In this document: positions 1-8,470 of the stretch, piece by piece
Numbering within the stretch: position 1 is the stretch's first letter
Layout: the number at the start of each line of letters is the position of its first letter
Source of the DNA: Akkermansia muciniphila
GTDB taxonomy: Bacteria > Verrucomicrobiota > Verrucomicrobiia > Verrucomicrobiales > Akkermansiaceae
Direction: 5' to 3'
NCBI GenBank assembly: GCA_945874895.1
Contig: CAMCIC010000004.1
Location: 124,001 to 188,000 of the forward strand
Length of the DNA: 64,000 bases
The notes under the pieces: model-generated
The model's database searches: none
Told to the model about the DNA's origin: nothing
The model's input: only the letters and a program-made list of their open reading frames with translations
Position numbers and translations under genes: made by a program

Positions 1-9
1 CCATCACAC

Positions 10-1761
10 TTACATCCGTTCTGGCACGGCAATGCCGAGCAGGGCCAGTCCTTTTTCTAGGGTTTTCGCCGTGACATCGCAGATCGTAAGGCGCGTATAA
101 CGAGTCATGCCATCCGACTTCAGCACTGGACATGCTTCGAAGAAGCTGTGAAAGGCGCGCGCCACTTCCAAGAGATATGTGGTGAGGATGTTAGGTCGAC
201 AGTCATCCAGAACGGCAGGCACCACCTCTGCAAAGCGCGAAAGCAAACGGGCCAGATGGATCTCCGCTTCCTCGGTCAATTCGATCGCGTCACCCGGTGT
301 GAAAGTTTCTTCCAACTTACGGAAGATCGATCGCGAGCGCACGAAGCTATAAAAAAGATAAGGAGCAGTATCGCCCTCCAGTGTAACCATTTTATCCAGA
401 TCAAACACGTAATCGGACAATCGGTGATGAGCGAGCTCTGTGAATTTCACAGCACTGATCCCGATCAATTCAGCCAATGCTGCGCGCTCCTCCTCCGTTT
501 CCAATCGACTGCGCTCCTCCACGGTCTTGCGCGAGGCGGTCACAGCATCGTCCAATACATCGGCGAGTTGCGGCAAATCACCCGCGCGCGTTTTAAGCGG
601 CTTGCCGTCGGTGCCCAGGATGGTGCCAAATGCGATGTGACGCAGATCCATCGAGTCGAGCCCCAGACGTGCCGCTACAGTGAAAAGTTGCTGAAAGTGC
701 GAGGACTGGCGATGATCTACGACATACCAAACCGAATCCGCATGCCATTCCTCGTGACGGAATTCCAAAGTAGCAATATCGGTTGTGGCGTAGTTGAAAC
801 CGCCATCGCTCTTGCGGATCATCATAGGAAAATCTGTCCACTCACCATCACGACGGATCAAAAACGGATCCTTGGTGGGATCGTCCACCGAACCATCAGA
901 GAAAATGCAAACCGCGCCGTCGCTTTCACGAGCCAGTTCTTGATCGAGTAGTTTTGCGACCAGCGGCGCAAGCCGATCGTTGTAAGCGCTCTCGCCCAGC
1001 CAGTGGTCGAAGGAAACATCGAGGCGCCGGTAGATTTGCTGCAAACCCTGCTTCGACAACTCCAGACAGCGTGTCCAGATGGCCAAGTTTTCGGCATCAC
1101 CTTGCTGGAGTTTGACCAATTCCAATCGGCAGGACTCACGAATGCTTTCATCGGATTTTGAGGCATCGCTCGCATGACGATAGAGACGCAACAACTCCGC
1201 CAGGGGATTGGCGAGGAGCGCAGCCTCATCGAGCACATGCTTCCATGCCCAAGTCACCATACCAAACTGCGTTCCCCAGTCCCCGATGTGATTGTCTGTA
1301 ATCACATGATGCCCCAGAAAGCGAGCGATGCGCGATAGGCTATCGCCGAGAATCGTCGAACGGATATGCCCGATGTGCATGGGCTTTGCCACGTTCGGCG
1401 CGGAGAAATCCAATGCGATGGTGCGCGCCTGAGAGACCGTTGTCACCGCCAGTCGATCATCCGTTGCCGCGACCTGCATGCGATGTGCATAGACTTTGGT
1501 GCGAACGCGAAAATTGATAAAGCCCGGCCCCGCGATTTCAGCCGTGGCGATCGCGTCTGCAGGCCATGCGGCGATGATCTGTTCCGCGAGTGCACGTGGA
1601 TTCATTTTGTTGGCTTTTGCCAATACCATTGCCGCATTCGACTGGTAATCTCCGAAGCGGAGATCATTCGCAGGAGTGACGACGGGCGAAGCGGATAGGC
1701 CGATCCTTTCTGCAAGAACGGTGGCGAGAGTGGTTTCGAGTTGTTGGCTAAGTGTCATCAT
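10..1761 (-). CDS. argS: Arginyl-tRNA synthetase
   Basis: Charges tRNA-Arg with arginine in the cytoplasm. The 583-residue protein has the class I synthetase layout. The N-terminal Add-type domain carries the FGDYQSNAAM stretch (about residues 36-45). The ATP-binding HIGH box is intact at 129-132 within PMHIGHIRS. The second signature is the degenerate GTDGKPLKTR form, as is usual in ArgRS, which often lacks a clean KMSKS. The C-terminal DALR anticodon-binding domain follows YLFYSFVRSRS and runs to the end. Length is typical for the family. Two consecutive ATG codons open the frame; either could be the start. It is a single-gene unit, divergent from the glutamine synthetase gene. Confidence 0.97.
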   Translation of the reverse strand: MMTLSQQLETTLATVLAERIGLSASPVVTPANDLRFGDYQSNAAMVLAKANKMNPRALAEQIIAAWPADAIATAEIAGPGFINFRVRTKVYAHRMQVAATDDRLAVTTVSQARTIALDFSAPNVAKPMHIGHIRSTILGDSLSRIARFLGHHVITDNHIGDWGTQFGMVTWAWKHVLDEAALLANPLAELLRLYRHASDASKSDESIRESCRLELVKLQQGDAENLAIWTRCLELSKQGLQQIYRRLDVSFDHWLGESAYNDRLAPLVAKLLDQELARESDGAVCIFSDGSVDDPTKDPFLIRRDGEWTDFPMMIRKSDGGFNYATTDIATLEFRHEEWHADSVWYVVDHRQSSHFQQLFTVAARLGLDSMDLRHIAFGTILGTDGKPLKTRAGDLPQLADVLDDAVTASRKTVEERSRLETEEERAALAELIGISAVKFTELAHHRLSDYVFDLDKMVTLEGDTAPYLFYSFVRSRSIFRKLEETFTPGDAIELTEEAEIHLARLLSRFAEVVPAVLDDCRPNILTTYLLEVARAFHSFFEACPVLKSDGMTRYTRLTICDVTAKTLEKGLALLGIAVPERM

Positions 1762-1908
1762 CGAGTAGAGCGGGAAGCCATGTGTAGAGCGAGAAACCGC
1801 GAAATTCCACTAAAATGCACCAATACGGTTTTTTCTTTCATCACCGATCCATGCATGAACCGAGCAAAATTCTCTTTAGTGAAAAAAATTCATACTTTGT
1901 GAGCAAGT

Positions 1909-1924
1909 TGGCGCGATTTCTGCT
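1909..1924 (+). promoter_or_regulatory. Candidate sigma-54 (-24/-12) promoter for glutamine synthetase
   Basis: The sequence TGGCGCG-N4-CTGCT matches the RpoN consensus TGGCACG-N4-TTGCA at 9 of 12 defined positions, including the essential GG at -24 and GC at -12 with exact spacing. It lies about 100 bases upstream of the ATG at 2024, leaving room for a leader of roughly 90 bases. Sigma-54 control of glutamine synthetase is well known in other bacteria. No NtrC binding site was identified by eye. Confidence 0.5.
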
Positions 1925-2023
1925 TACTAAATCTCGAGATACTGATATTTCGCAAATTTCACTCGCAAGTTTGTTTGATTTGTCCAATATCCGCTCGCCT
2001 CGAACTCAATACACATAACTACC

Positions 2024-3040
2024 ATGACCAAATTCAAATTGGAATACATCTGGCTGGACGGTTACACGCCCGTTCCTAATCTCCGCAGCAAAACTCAGAT
2101 CAAAGCATTTGAGTCGTTTCCCACCCTTGAGCAGCTTCCGAACTGGGGCTTTGACGGCAGCTCGACCCAGCAGGCTGAAGGCCGTAGTTCCGACTGCGTG
2201 CTCAAACCCGTTGCGATCTATCCTGACTCCACACGCCTCAATGGTGCTCTGGTGATGTGCGAGGTCATGATGCCCGATGGCGTTACCCCACACCCTAGCA
2301 ACTCACGCGCCACAATTCTTGACGATGCCGGCACTTGGTTCGGCTTCGAACAAGAGTATTTCCTCTACCAGAATGGTCGTCCCCTCGGTTTCCCGAAAGA
2401 CGGATACCCCGCTCCTCAAGGTCCATACTACTGCGGTGTGGGCTACAACAACGTGGGTGACATCGCCCGTCAGATTGTTGAGGAACACCTTGATCTCTGC
2501 TTGGAAGCAGGAATCAACCACGAGGGCATCAATGCCGAGGTGGCAAAAGGCCAGTGGGAGTTCCAAATCTTCGGCAAAGGCTCCAAGAGAGCTGCTGACG
2601 AGATCTGGGTGGCCCGCTACATCCTGCAACGCGTCTGCGAAAGCTATGGCGTCGACGTGGAATGGCATTGCAAGCCGCTCGGTGCTACCGACTGGAATGG
2701 ATCCGGCATGCACTGCAATTTCTCCACCGAATACATGCGCGAAACGGGTGGAAAAGAGTATTTCGAAAAACTGATGGCAGCTTTCGAGAAAAACCGCAAT
2801 GAGCACATCGCTGTCTACGGTCCAGACAACCACATGCGTCTGACCGGTCTGCATGAGACTCAATCGATCGACATGTTCAGCTACGGCGTGGCTGACCGCG
2901 GCGCTTCGATCCGTGTTCCCCACAGCTTTGTGAACAATGGCTACAAGGGTTACTTGGAAGACCGTCGTCCGAACAGCCAAGGCGATCCATACGCGATTGC
3001 TGGACGCGTGCTCAAGACGATTGCCGAAGTGGCGATCTAA
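2024..3040 (+). CDS. glnII: Glutamine synthetase, type II (eukaryote-like)
   Basis: Makes glutamine from glutamate, ammonia and ATP. The 338-residue length and the sequence identify the GSII family (eukaryotic and rhizobial GlnII), not the roughly 470-residue GSI enzyme. Visible signatures are the beta-grasp start ending in NWGFDGSSTQQA, the metal-binding WFGFEQEYF stretch, the ATP-loop region NGSGMHCNFST, and RGASIRVPH near the C terminus. GSII lacks the adenylylation loop of GSI, so control is probably transcriptional. That fits the sigma-54-like promoter upstream. A strong terminator follows, so the gene is probably monocistronic. The ATG at 2024 starts the family-typical N terminus. Confidence 0.96.
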   Translation: MTKFKLEYIWLDGYTPVPNLRSKTQIKAFESFPTLEQLPNWGFDGSSTQQAEGRSSDCVLKPVAIYPDSTRLNGALVMCEVMMPDGVTPHPSNSRATILDDAGTWFGFEQEYFLYQNGRPLGFPKDGYPAPQGPYYCGVGYNNVGDIARQIVEEHLDLCLEAGINHEGINAEVAKGQWEFQIFGKGSKRAADEIWVARYILQRVCESYGVDVEWHCKPLGATDWNGSGMHCNFSTEYMRETGGKEYFEKLMAAFEKNRNEHIAVYGPDNHMRLTGLHETQSIDMFSYGVADRGASIRVPHSFVNNGYKGYLEDRRPNSQGDPYAIAGRVLKTIAEVAI

Positions 3041-3063
3041 TACCGAGCATTGTTATCCTTTCC

Positions 3064-3097
3064 CAGCCGCTCCTCCAGAAGGGGCGGCTGTTTTTTT
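3064..3097 (+). terminator. Rho-independent terminator after glnII
   Basis: A 10-base-pair stem (3064-3073 with 3081-3090, one G-T pair, GC-rich) with a 7-base loop is followed directly by seven T residues (3091-3097). It sits 23 bases past the glnII stop and before the YlbF-family start at 3146. Confidence 0.9.
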
Positions 3098-3145
3098 GCG
3101 AAGCAAGCACTTGTCAAATCGGTCCGCCCGCATTATGGATACGAC

Positions 3146-3571
3146 ATGTCTCTCCTATCAGAAGATTCCGTTGTCATGACCAAAACCCGCGAGCTTTGTG
3201 CAACCATCGCGGCCGATGCCACATTCCTAAAACTCACCGAGCGCGTCGAGGCGTTCCTTGATGACGATGCCGCACGGCTTCAATACCAAAGCGTGAACGA
3301 GCGTGGCGAGGAACTCCATCACAAACAAAGTTCAGGCATTGAGCTTTCGAGTCGCGAAATCCGTGAGTTTGAAGAAGCGCGTGATGCGCTTTTGGCCAAC
3401 GATGTGGCTCGTGGATTCCTCGAAGCACAGCGCGAATTGGAAAGCCTGCAGCGCTCGATTGGCAAGTATGTGGGCATGACCTTAGAGCTGGGTCGCGTTC
3501 CCTCCGCCGATGATATAGCCCAAGCCCAGAGTGGCGGGGGATGCTGCGGTGGCGGCAGTTGCGGTTGCTAA
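3146..3571 (+). CDS. YlbF/YmcA-family protein with cysteine-rich tail
   Basis: A 141-residue helical protein of the Com_YlbF (formerly DUF964) family. The repeated heptad-like stretch VNERGEELHHKQ ... LLANDVARGFLEAQRELESLQ (about 48-102) matches the family's helical core. In Bacillus the homologues YlbF and YmcA form an Fe-S-containing complex with YaaT that affects RNA processing and development; whether this protein does so is unknown. It ends in a glycine-cysteine tail with Cys at 133, 134, 139 and 141, a possible metal or cluster site. A TTG at 3050 would extend the frame back through the glnII terminator, so ATG 3146 is preferred; ATG 3176 is another option. The dCMP deaminase gene begins 12 bases downstream. 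Confidence 0.8.
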   Translation: MSLLSEDSVVMTKTRELCATIAADATFLKLTERVEAFLDDDAARLQYQSVNERGEELHHKQSSGIELSSREIREFEEARDALLANDVARGFLEAQRELESLQRSIGKYVGMTLELGRVPSADDIAQAQSGGGCCGGGSCGC

Positions 3572-3583
3572 ATTCCGTTTGCC

Positions 3584-4024
3584 ATGTCTTCGGAGCGTCT
3601 ATCGATTCCACAATACGCTATGGCGCTGGCCCACGTGGCCAGCCTACGCTCCGAGGACCCTTATCGAAAAGTCGGCGCTGCGGCACTGGATCATGACAAT
3701 CGCGTGATTGCCACCGCTTACAACGGCTTGGCACCCGGTTTTGATGCGCCTCCCGGGTTTTGGGAAGATCGCGACAAAAGGCAAAAATTCATGCTCCATG
3801 CCGAGGTTAACCTTTGCAGTCTATTCAAACGTGGAGAGGCAAAAATTGTAGCGACCACCACTATGCCCTGCACGGCTTGCATGCAAACCTTGTGCGCCTA
3901 CGGCATCAAGGAAGTTTATTATCGTGAAGCCTATCATTCATCGGATGCCCCGGAAATCGCCGATACCTATGGGGTGAAACTGGTGCAAATCCCAGACTTC
4001 CCCTACGATTCCAATTCGCCATAG
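3584..4024 (+). CDS. Deoxycytidylate (dCMP) deaminase-family protein
   Basis: A 146-residue zinc-dependent deaminase of the cytidine/deoxycytidylate superfamily, probably converting dCMP to dUMP for thymidylate synthesis. The catalytic HAE is at 72-74 and the zinc cysteines are in PCTAC (Cys 96 and 99). The N-terminal RSEDPYRKVGAAALD and YNGLAPGFD segments match the dCMP deaminase/ComEB branch better than tRNA adenosine deaminase. Substrate specificity is inferred from these motifs only. The gene follows the YlbF-family gene by 12 bases, probably in one transcript, and faces the serine operon. Confidence 0.85.
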   Translation: MSSERLSIPQYAMALAHVASLRSEDPYRKVGAAALDHDNRVIATAYNGLAPGFDAPPGFWEDRDKRQKFMLHAEVNLCSLFKRGEAKIVATTTMPCTACMQTLCAYGIKEVYYREAYHSSDAPEIADTYGVKLVQIPDFPYDSNSP

Positions 4025-4086
4025 ACCTATGGTTTTTGCGATTTGGGAAAGTGCCCGAGTCGCGATGACCTCAAAAATTGCATCCT

Positions 4087-5202
4087 TCAGATCTTCTTGA
4101 GCGCATTTTTTGCCAAAGGCAACAAATCAGTGAAGGATTCGATGAAGTGTGCCGACTTCTGCTTCACGGCATCACGAGCGACCACTCCGCCGAAACCCAC
4201 AAAAAGATCGACGTCCTCGTGCGTTTCCCAATCGGAAATACCGTCGCCGACCATCATAGTGAACTTGGGTAGCATCGCCTCTTTCCATTCGCGTATGATC
4301 TGAGGCTTGCCTCCATTGCGAGTGGTAGGGTAGTCTGCTCCGTAGCCCGCGTAGTCCCCGTTCTGATTGTGATAGAGCGGCACGGCTTCAACGAAGCCAA
4401 TTCCCAACTCCCTGGCGAGTGGTTCGATCAAGGGAGCGAAACCACCACTGATGATGACAATGGTCCAGTTCTCATCTCGCAGCGCTTGGAGAGTCTCTCG
4501 CACGCCGGATACGATGGTGTCCATGTAGCGCTGCGCCACTGTCTCGCAAGTGCCACGGTCAGGCTTGAGAATGTCCATGCGTCTGGGGAAAACCTCATGC
4601 AAGGGGATGCTACCGTTCATGCCGGCATGGGTCAATTCGACGATTTGCTCAAAAATCGCGGCGCCACGTTCACGAGCGAGCTCATCAATCCCTTCAATGG
4701 TCGAAAGCGTGGAATCACAATCAAAAAAAGCGATTTTCCCTCGCTTGCGAGTGGGTGGTTCGATAAATACGACGGTATCGATCGGAGTGAGATCGAAGAG
4801 CTCCATGATGTCGATGTTCGACAAACGGATGCAGCCATGACTGGCAGGCACTCCTATGAGTTCCTCCTGATTGGTCCCATGAAGATAGATGCAGCGGTCG
4901 AGCGTGTTTTTATTTTGCGCATCCATGCCATCGAGCCGGAGAATTCGCGAGGTAATCAGATCACCATCGGTGGAGTCGCCCGGTTGCCAGATGCCTGTGG
5001 GTTCGCGCTTCTGAAAAATGGTGCCCAGCGGCTGTTCGTAACCAATTTTTTCACAAATGCGAAAGTGGCCTGTGGGCGTGCGATAGCTGTCTTTGACGAA
5101 TCCCACGCCTTTGATACCCGAGGAAATCGGATATTCACGGATCACTTCATCGCCGTCGAGAAGTGTCAGCCACTGGTCATCGATGGAAATGTGAATGTTC
5201 AT
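4087..5202 (-). CDS. L,D-transpeptidase (YkuD) - phosphoserine phosphatase fusion
   Basis: One 371-residue frame joins two enzymes. Residues 1-150 form a YkuD/L,D-transpeptidase domain with the catalytic pattern HG (108-109) and SHGCIRL (121-127, nucleophile Cys 124). Residues 155-371 form a HAD phosphatase of the SerB type: DCDST (161-165), the SGG motif (252-254) and GDGISD (319-324). No signal peptide or membrane helix precedes the YkuD domain, although such domains normally act on peptidoglycan outside the membrane. The gene lies 15 bases after a class V aminotransferase gene that fits phosphoserine aminotransferase, supporting a serine-synthesis role for the phosphatase half. What the YkuD half does in the cytoplasm, if it stays there, is unknown. 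Confidence 0.9.
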   Translation of the reverse strand: MNIHISIDDQWLTLLDGDEVIREYPISSGIKGVGFVKDSYRTPTGHFRICEKIGYEQPLGTIFQKREPTGIWQPGDSTDGDLITSRILRLDGMDAQNKNTLDRCIYLHGTNQEELIGVPASHGCIRLSNIDIMELFDLTPIDTVVFIEPPTRKRGKIAFFDCDSTLSTIEGIDELARERGAAIFEQIVELTHAGMNGSIPLHEVFPRRMDILKPDRGTCETVAQRYMDTIVSGVRETLQALRDENWTIVIISGGFAPLIEPLARELGIGFVEAVPLYHNQNGDYAGYGADYPTTRNGGKPQIIREWKEAMLPKFTMMVGDGISDWETHEDVDLFVGFGGVVARDAVKQKSAHFIESFTDLLPLAKNALKKI

Positions 5203-5217
5203 GGATCAGAAAATTCG

Positions 5218-6288
5218 TTAGCCCAAGACATCGTCCATGGCATCGATGAGCTGTTGCATGGTCGCCGTGGTTTCATTGCCCATATTCGAGATTCGGAAAG
5301 TGATGCCTTTGATTTTCCCGTATCCGCCGTTGATGAGGAGATTGTGTTTGGTCTTGAGAGCCTTGATGAAAGCAGATTGGTCGAAGCCATCGGGAGTGTG
5401 GAAGCAACTCAGACTCACCGAACGAAAACCCTCCGGTGCGAAATGCTGGAACCCGTGACGTGCCGCCCAATCGTGAATCATGCGATTGTTCTCCGCATGA
5501 CGAGCAAAACGATTTTCCAATCCTTCGGCTGCGATGGTTTCAAGCATGTGCTGTAATCCAAAAATCAGAGAAATGGCAGGGGTAGATGGTGTGTTGTTCG
5601 CCGCTGCATTTTTTTCAAACTCCACAAAGTCAAAGTAATATCCGCGATTTTTTGTAGCCTTCGCACGTTCCAATGCGGCATCGGAAATGGCGAAGATCGT
5701 AAGACCGGGAGGGAGCGCCATCGCTTTTTGCACGCCAGCCAGTAATACGTCGATGCCGAGCTCATCCATCGCATGAGGAACGGCGGAAAAGGACGAGACG
5801 GTATCGACAATAAGCATCACATCGGGAAACGATTTCACCACTTGGGCGATGGCTTTGATATCACTCATCACGCCTGTGGATGTCTCGTTGTGGATGAAGG
5901 TAACAGTGTCAAATCCACCTTCCGCCAGCTTAGAACGCACTTGCGCAGGATCGATGGGTTGACCCCATTCGTATTGCAACTTCTCTACATCCTTGCCGAG
6001 TTTTTTTGCTACATCGAACCATTTGTCCGAAAATGCGCCATTGCAGAGAGTGAGAATTTTTTTCTGCGTCAAATTGCATAATGACGCTTCCATCACGCCC
6101 CATGCGGATGAGGTAGAAAGAAAAACAGGACGCTTGGTGCCCGCCAATTGCTGCAGTCCGGGCTGGGTCGAGGCATAGAGTGCTTCGAATTCCGCACCGC
6201 GGTGACCAATCATGGGACGCGACATGGCCGCGAAGGTAGCAGGGGAGACATCGATAGGACCGGGAATGAAAAGTTTGGGAGTTGCCAT
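5218..6288 (-). CDS. Class V aminotransferase, probable phosphoserine aminotransferase
   Basis: A 356-residue PLP enzyme of the class V (alanine-glyoxylate/serine-pyruvate/phosphoserine) aminotransferase group. It opens with IPGPIDVSP and MIGHRGAEFEALY, typical of the family. The PLP-ring-contacting aspartate is D162 (VDTVSSF) and the Schiff-base lysine is K188 (AGVQKAMALPPG). The next gene encodes a phosphoserine phosphatase domain only 15 bases away. The best reading is therefore conversion of 3-phosphohydroxypyruvate to phosphoserine, replacing classical SerC. Alanine-glyoxylate or serine-pyruvate activity cannot be excluded from sequence. It is the first gene of a two-gene operon. Confidence 0.88.
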   Translation of the reverse strand: MATPKLFIPGPIDVSPATFAAMSRPMIGHRGAEFEALYASTQPGLQQLAGTKRPVFLSTSSAWGVMEASLCNLTQKKILTLCNGAFSDKWFDVAKKLGKDVEKLQYEWGQPIDPAQVRSKLAEGGFDTVTFIHNETSTGVMSDIKAIAQVVKSFPDVMLIVDTVSSFSAVPHAMDELGIDVLLAGVQKAMALPPGLTIFAISDAALERAKATKNRGYYFDFVEFEKNAAANNTPSTPAISLIFGLQHMLETIAAEGLENRFARHAENNRMIHDWAARHGFQHFAPEGFRSVSLSCFHTPDGFDQSAFIKALKTKHNLLINGGYGKIKGITFRISNMGNETTATMQQLIDAMDDVLG

Positions 6289-6359
6289 AGCTGTGGGCGA
6301 GAACAGTGATCGCTGTGTAGGCTTTTGTCAAAGCGCGATGCCGCCATGATGCCAGATTT

Positions 6360-7304
6360 TTAGCGCCCCGACTCAGTGGCTGGATCAGGCAGGCGAAGAG
6401 TACAGCCAGGGATTTTACAGATCAAAGCCCTCGCTTGTTCTGGCATCAAGACACAACAAGCGGTAGCGAGAGCATCACTTTGCGCAGCTGTGGGCGCAAT
6501 GACTGTAGCAGCTACGGGGCGCGACAAACCGAGACCAGTCTGGGGATCAATGATGTGGGCGTATCGGACACCATCAATTTTCACCGCCTGCTGCAAATCA
6601 CCCGAGGTCGATACCGCACAGTCGGACAAAGTGAGAGTCGTCTCCTCCATGTCGTTTCCGAGCGCTCTGACACCAATGGTCCATCCCTTTTGTCCCGGGG
6701 GCGGATCGCCCATTCTCACATCACCACCGGCGGTAATTGATGTGCGGCGCAATTGATGCTGAAAAAAAATCGCCAGCATCGCATCAGCGGCCTGACCTTT
6801 GGCGATCCCGCCCAAATCGAGTCGCATTCCCGATGCCTTCAACGTGATGGTGCGTTTGCTTGCATCGAGCGCTAAGAGACGATAACCACTGGACTCGCGG
6901 GCTTGTTGAATCATCTCAGCAGCGGGCATTTTTTGACGACGGCGTGACTCGCGCCAAATCTTGGTCAATGGCCCGAGAGTGGGGTCGAATGCGCCATCGG
7001 TCAGCACGGCCATGTGTCGTGCTTGTTCGAGCAAACAAAACAATCGCATTGAGACGACAATAGGCTGATGGGTAGGCTTTTTCGATAACTGCAATAGCTC
7101 GGAGTCAGCTATGTAATCGGAGGCCACCTCGTTGATGGCCTCAGCTTCAGCAAAAGCCGCCATGGAGGCTTTCTGCGCCACTTCTTGAGAGGGCGCGTAT
7201 GTTTGAATGCGAAAAAGGGTTCCCATCAAAGGGCGCTCAAACTCATAGCGCTCGTCTGCATGAAGCAGATGGGAAAAAACGAGCCACGTTAGCAAAATGC
7301 GCAT
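6360..7304 (-). CDS. apbE: FAD:protein FMN transferase (ApbE family)
   Basis: Attaches FMN covalently to threonines of exported flavoproteins. The protein has an N-terminal signal peptide (MRILLTWLVFSHLLHA) and the ApbE signatures: MGTLFRI, DGAFDPTLGPL, LDLGGIAKGQAAD, ITAGGDVRMG and YAHIIDPQTG. Length is about 314 residues from the start chosen here. The ATG at 7304 directly precedes the signal peptide and leaves 4 bases after the upstream FGE-like gene; an ATG at 7322 would overlap that gene by 14 bases and is the alternative. No obvious flavinylation target (NqrB, NqrC, RnfG or FMN-bind protein) lies in the window. Confidence 0.92.
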   Translation of the reverse strand: MRILLTWLVFSHLLHADERYEFERPLMGTLFRIQTYAPSQEVAQKASMAAFAEAEAINEVASDYIADSELLQLSKKPTHQPIVVSMRLFCLLEQARHMAVLTDGAFDPTLGPLTKIWRESRRRQKMPAAEMIQQARESSGYRLLALDASKRTITLKASGMRLDLGGIAKGQAADAMLAIFFQHQLRRTSITAGGDVRMGDPPPGQKGWTIGVRALGNDMEETTLTLSDCAVSTSGDLQQAVKIDGVRYAHIIDPQTGLGLSRPVAATVIAPTAAQSDALATACCVLMPEQARALICKIPGCTLRLPDPATESGR

Positions 7305-7308
7305 GGTT

Positions 7309-8415
7309 TCATTCAGAGGCACCCGGTGTGGTGTTCCAGATTCGGTGCATTTCCTCTAATGTCGGGGTCTTGAGCGGACGGACCACTCGAAAGCCTAAGA
7401 AGGGAGCATCGGTGAAATACCAAATCGACTTAGGAATCTGCGGATCGCGCACCTTCCAATCGGGGGATGTCGCGAGGCGATTCGCGCTGCGCAGTTGATC
7501 GGCATCCGCATCCCAATGACCTCCGCGAACGGATGTGGGATATCGATGGACTGGATACGAAAAAGGTTGTGTGGCCCCATCTTTGTAGGACTCGTAGGCA
7601 TGAGCGAGATACTGATCGAATACCAATTCGGCAACGTTGCCGTGCATATCGTGAAGCCCCCATGGGTTGGGTTTTTTCGTGCCCACCTTCTGGTATTGAA
7701 ACTCAGAATTTTCCGCATACCAAGCATGCTCCGCCATTTTACCAGCATCGTTGCCCCATGAATACGCGGTGGTAGTTCCTGCGCGACATGCGTATTCCCA
7801 CTCCGCTTCGGTGGGAAGGCGATAGAAGTGGCCTGTCTGCGCGCTAAGCCATTGGCAGAACTGATGGGCTGCGTGCTGCGTGACGCCCACGGCGGGATAT
7901 TCTTTCGAATACCCATCTCCCATCGAGAAGTGCATGGGCACATAGGGTGGGGTAGGCTGGGTAACAGTATCGACCAAAGTCTCATTCTCCTTCACTTCAG
8001 GCACCTCCGTCGTGGTGAGGTTCGAGTCGCGATTGAGAGTTCCATCTTTATTGCGATTCTTGCCATTTTCCATGAACGGCCGATAGAAGTTCCAAGTGGT
8101 TTCCACTTTCGCCATCCAGAAAGGCTCGACTTTCACGCGGCGCTGAGGTCCTTCATCGGTATCACGTTTTTCTTCGCTGACGGGCGAGCCCATCAAAAAC
8201 TCGCCCGCGGGAATCGGCACGAGGGAAATTTCTGCATTTTCCGCCAGCGGAACCTTGTCCGCATAGGGCTGCATATCCTTGGCCTCCATCTCCGCTTGTT
8301 TGCGAATGATTTCGTAAATGGCCTTCGTAGTCGGCAGCAAGTTGGGTTGAGGAAGCCCATCATCGGCAACCGCAAGAAGACATGAGCCGAGAAAAATCGA
8401 GGTGGTGCGTAGCAT
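7309..8415 (-). CDS. Exported formylglycine-generating-enzyme-like (SUMF1) protein
   Basis: A 368-residue protein with a signal peptide (MLRTTSIFLGSCLLAVA) and a complete FGE-sulfatase/SUMF1 fold. Signatures are IPAGEFLMGS, EVTTW-like VETTWNFYRPF, PAVGVTQHAAHQFCQWLSA, YRLPTEAEWEYACRAGT, NPWGLHDMHGNVAEL and FLGFRVVR. True formylglycine-generating enzymes carry an active-site cysteine pair close to the conserved RGGSW region. Here that region is RGGHWDADADQLRSANR with no cysteine, so sulfatase-activating activity is doubtful. Many exported members of the family are structural or binding proteins. It lies just upstream of apbE on the same strand and may be co-transcribed with it. Confidence 0.88.
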   Translation of the reverse strand: MLRTTSIFLGSCLLAVADDGLPQPNLLPTTKAIYEIIRKQAEMEAKDMQPYADKVPLAENAEISLVPIPAGEFLMGSPVSEEKRDTDEGPQRRVKVEPFWMAKVETTWNFYRPFMENGKNRNKDGTLNRDSNLTTTEVPEVKENETLVDTVTQPTPPYVPMHFSMGDGYSKEYPAVGVTQHAAHQFCQWLSAQTGHFYRLPTEAEWEYACRAGTTTAYSWGNDAGKMAEHAWYAENSEFQYQKVGTKKPNPWGLHDMHGNVAELVFDQYLAHAYESYKDGATQPFSYPVHRYPTSVRGGHWDADADQLRSANRLATSPDWKVRDPQIPKSIWYFTDAPFLGFRVVRPLKTPTLEEMHRIWNTTPGASE

Positions 8416-8470
8416 AAAGAATTTGGTGGCGGAGATATAGGGGGAGCGAGAGACTTTTGCACGCTATGAA

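Noticed and set aside
148-951. Long frame antisense to argS
   Set aside because: It runs opposite a clear essential gene, and its sequence has no family features; a shadow frame.
1815-2018. Open frame of 67 codons upstream of glnII
   Set aside because: It spans the sigma-54-like promoter and leader of glnII, has no motif and an amino acid make-up unlike a real protein.
4369-5556. 395-codon frame antisense to the YkuD-SerB fusion and aminotransferase
   Set aside because: It overlaps two real genes on the other strand with matching catalytic motifs; a codon-bias shadow.
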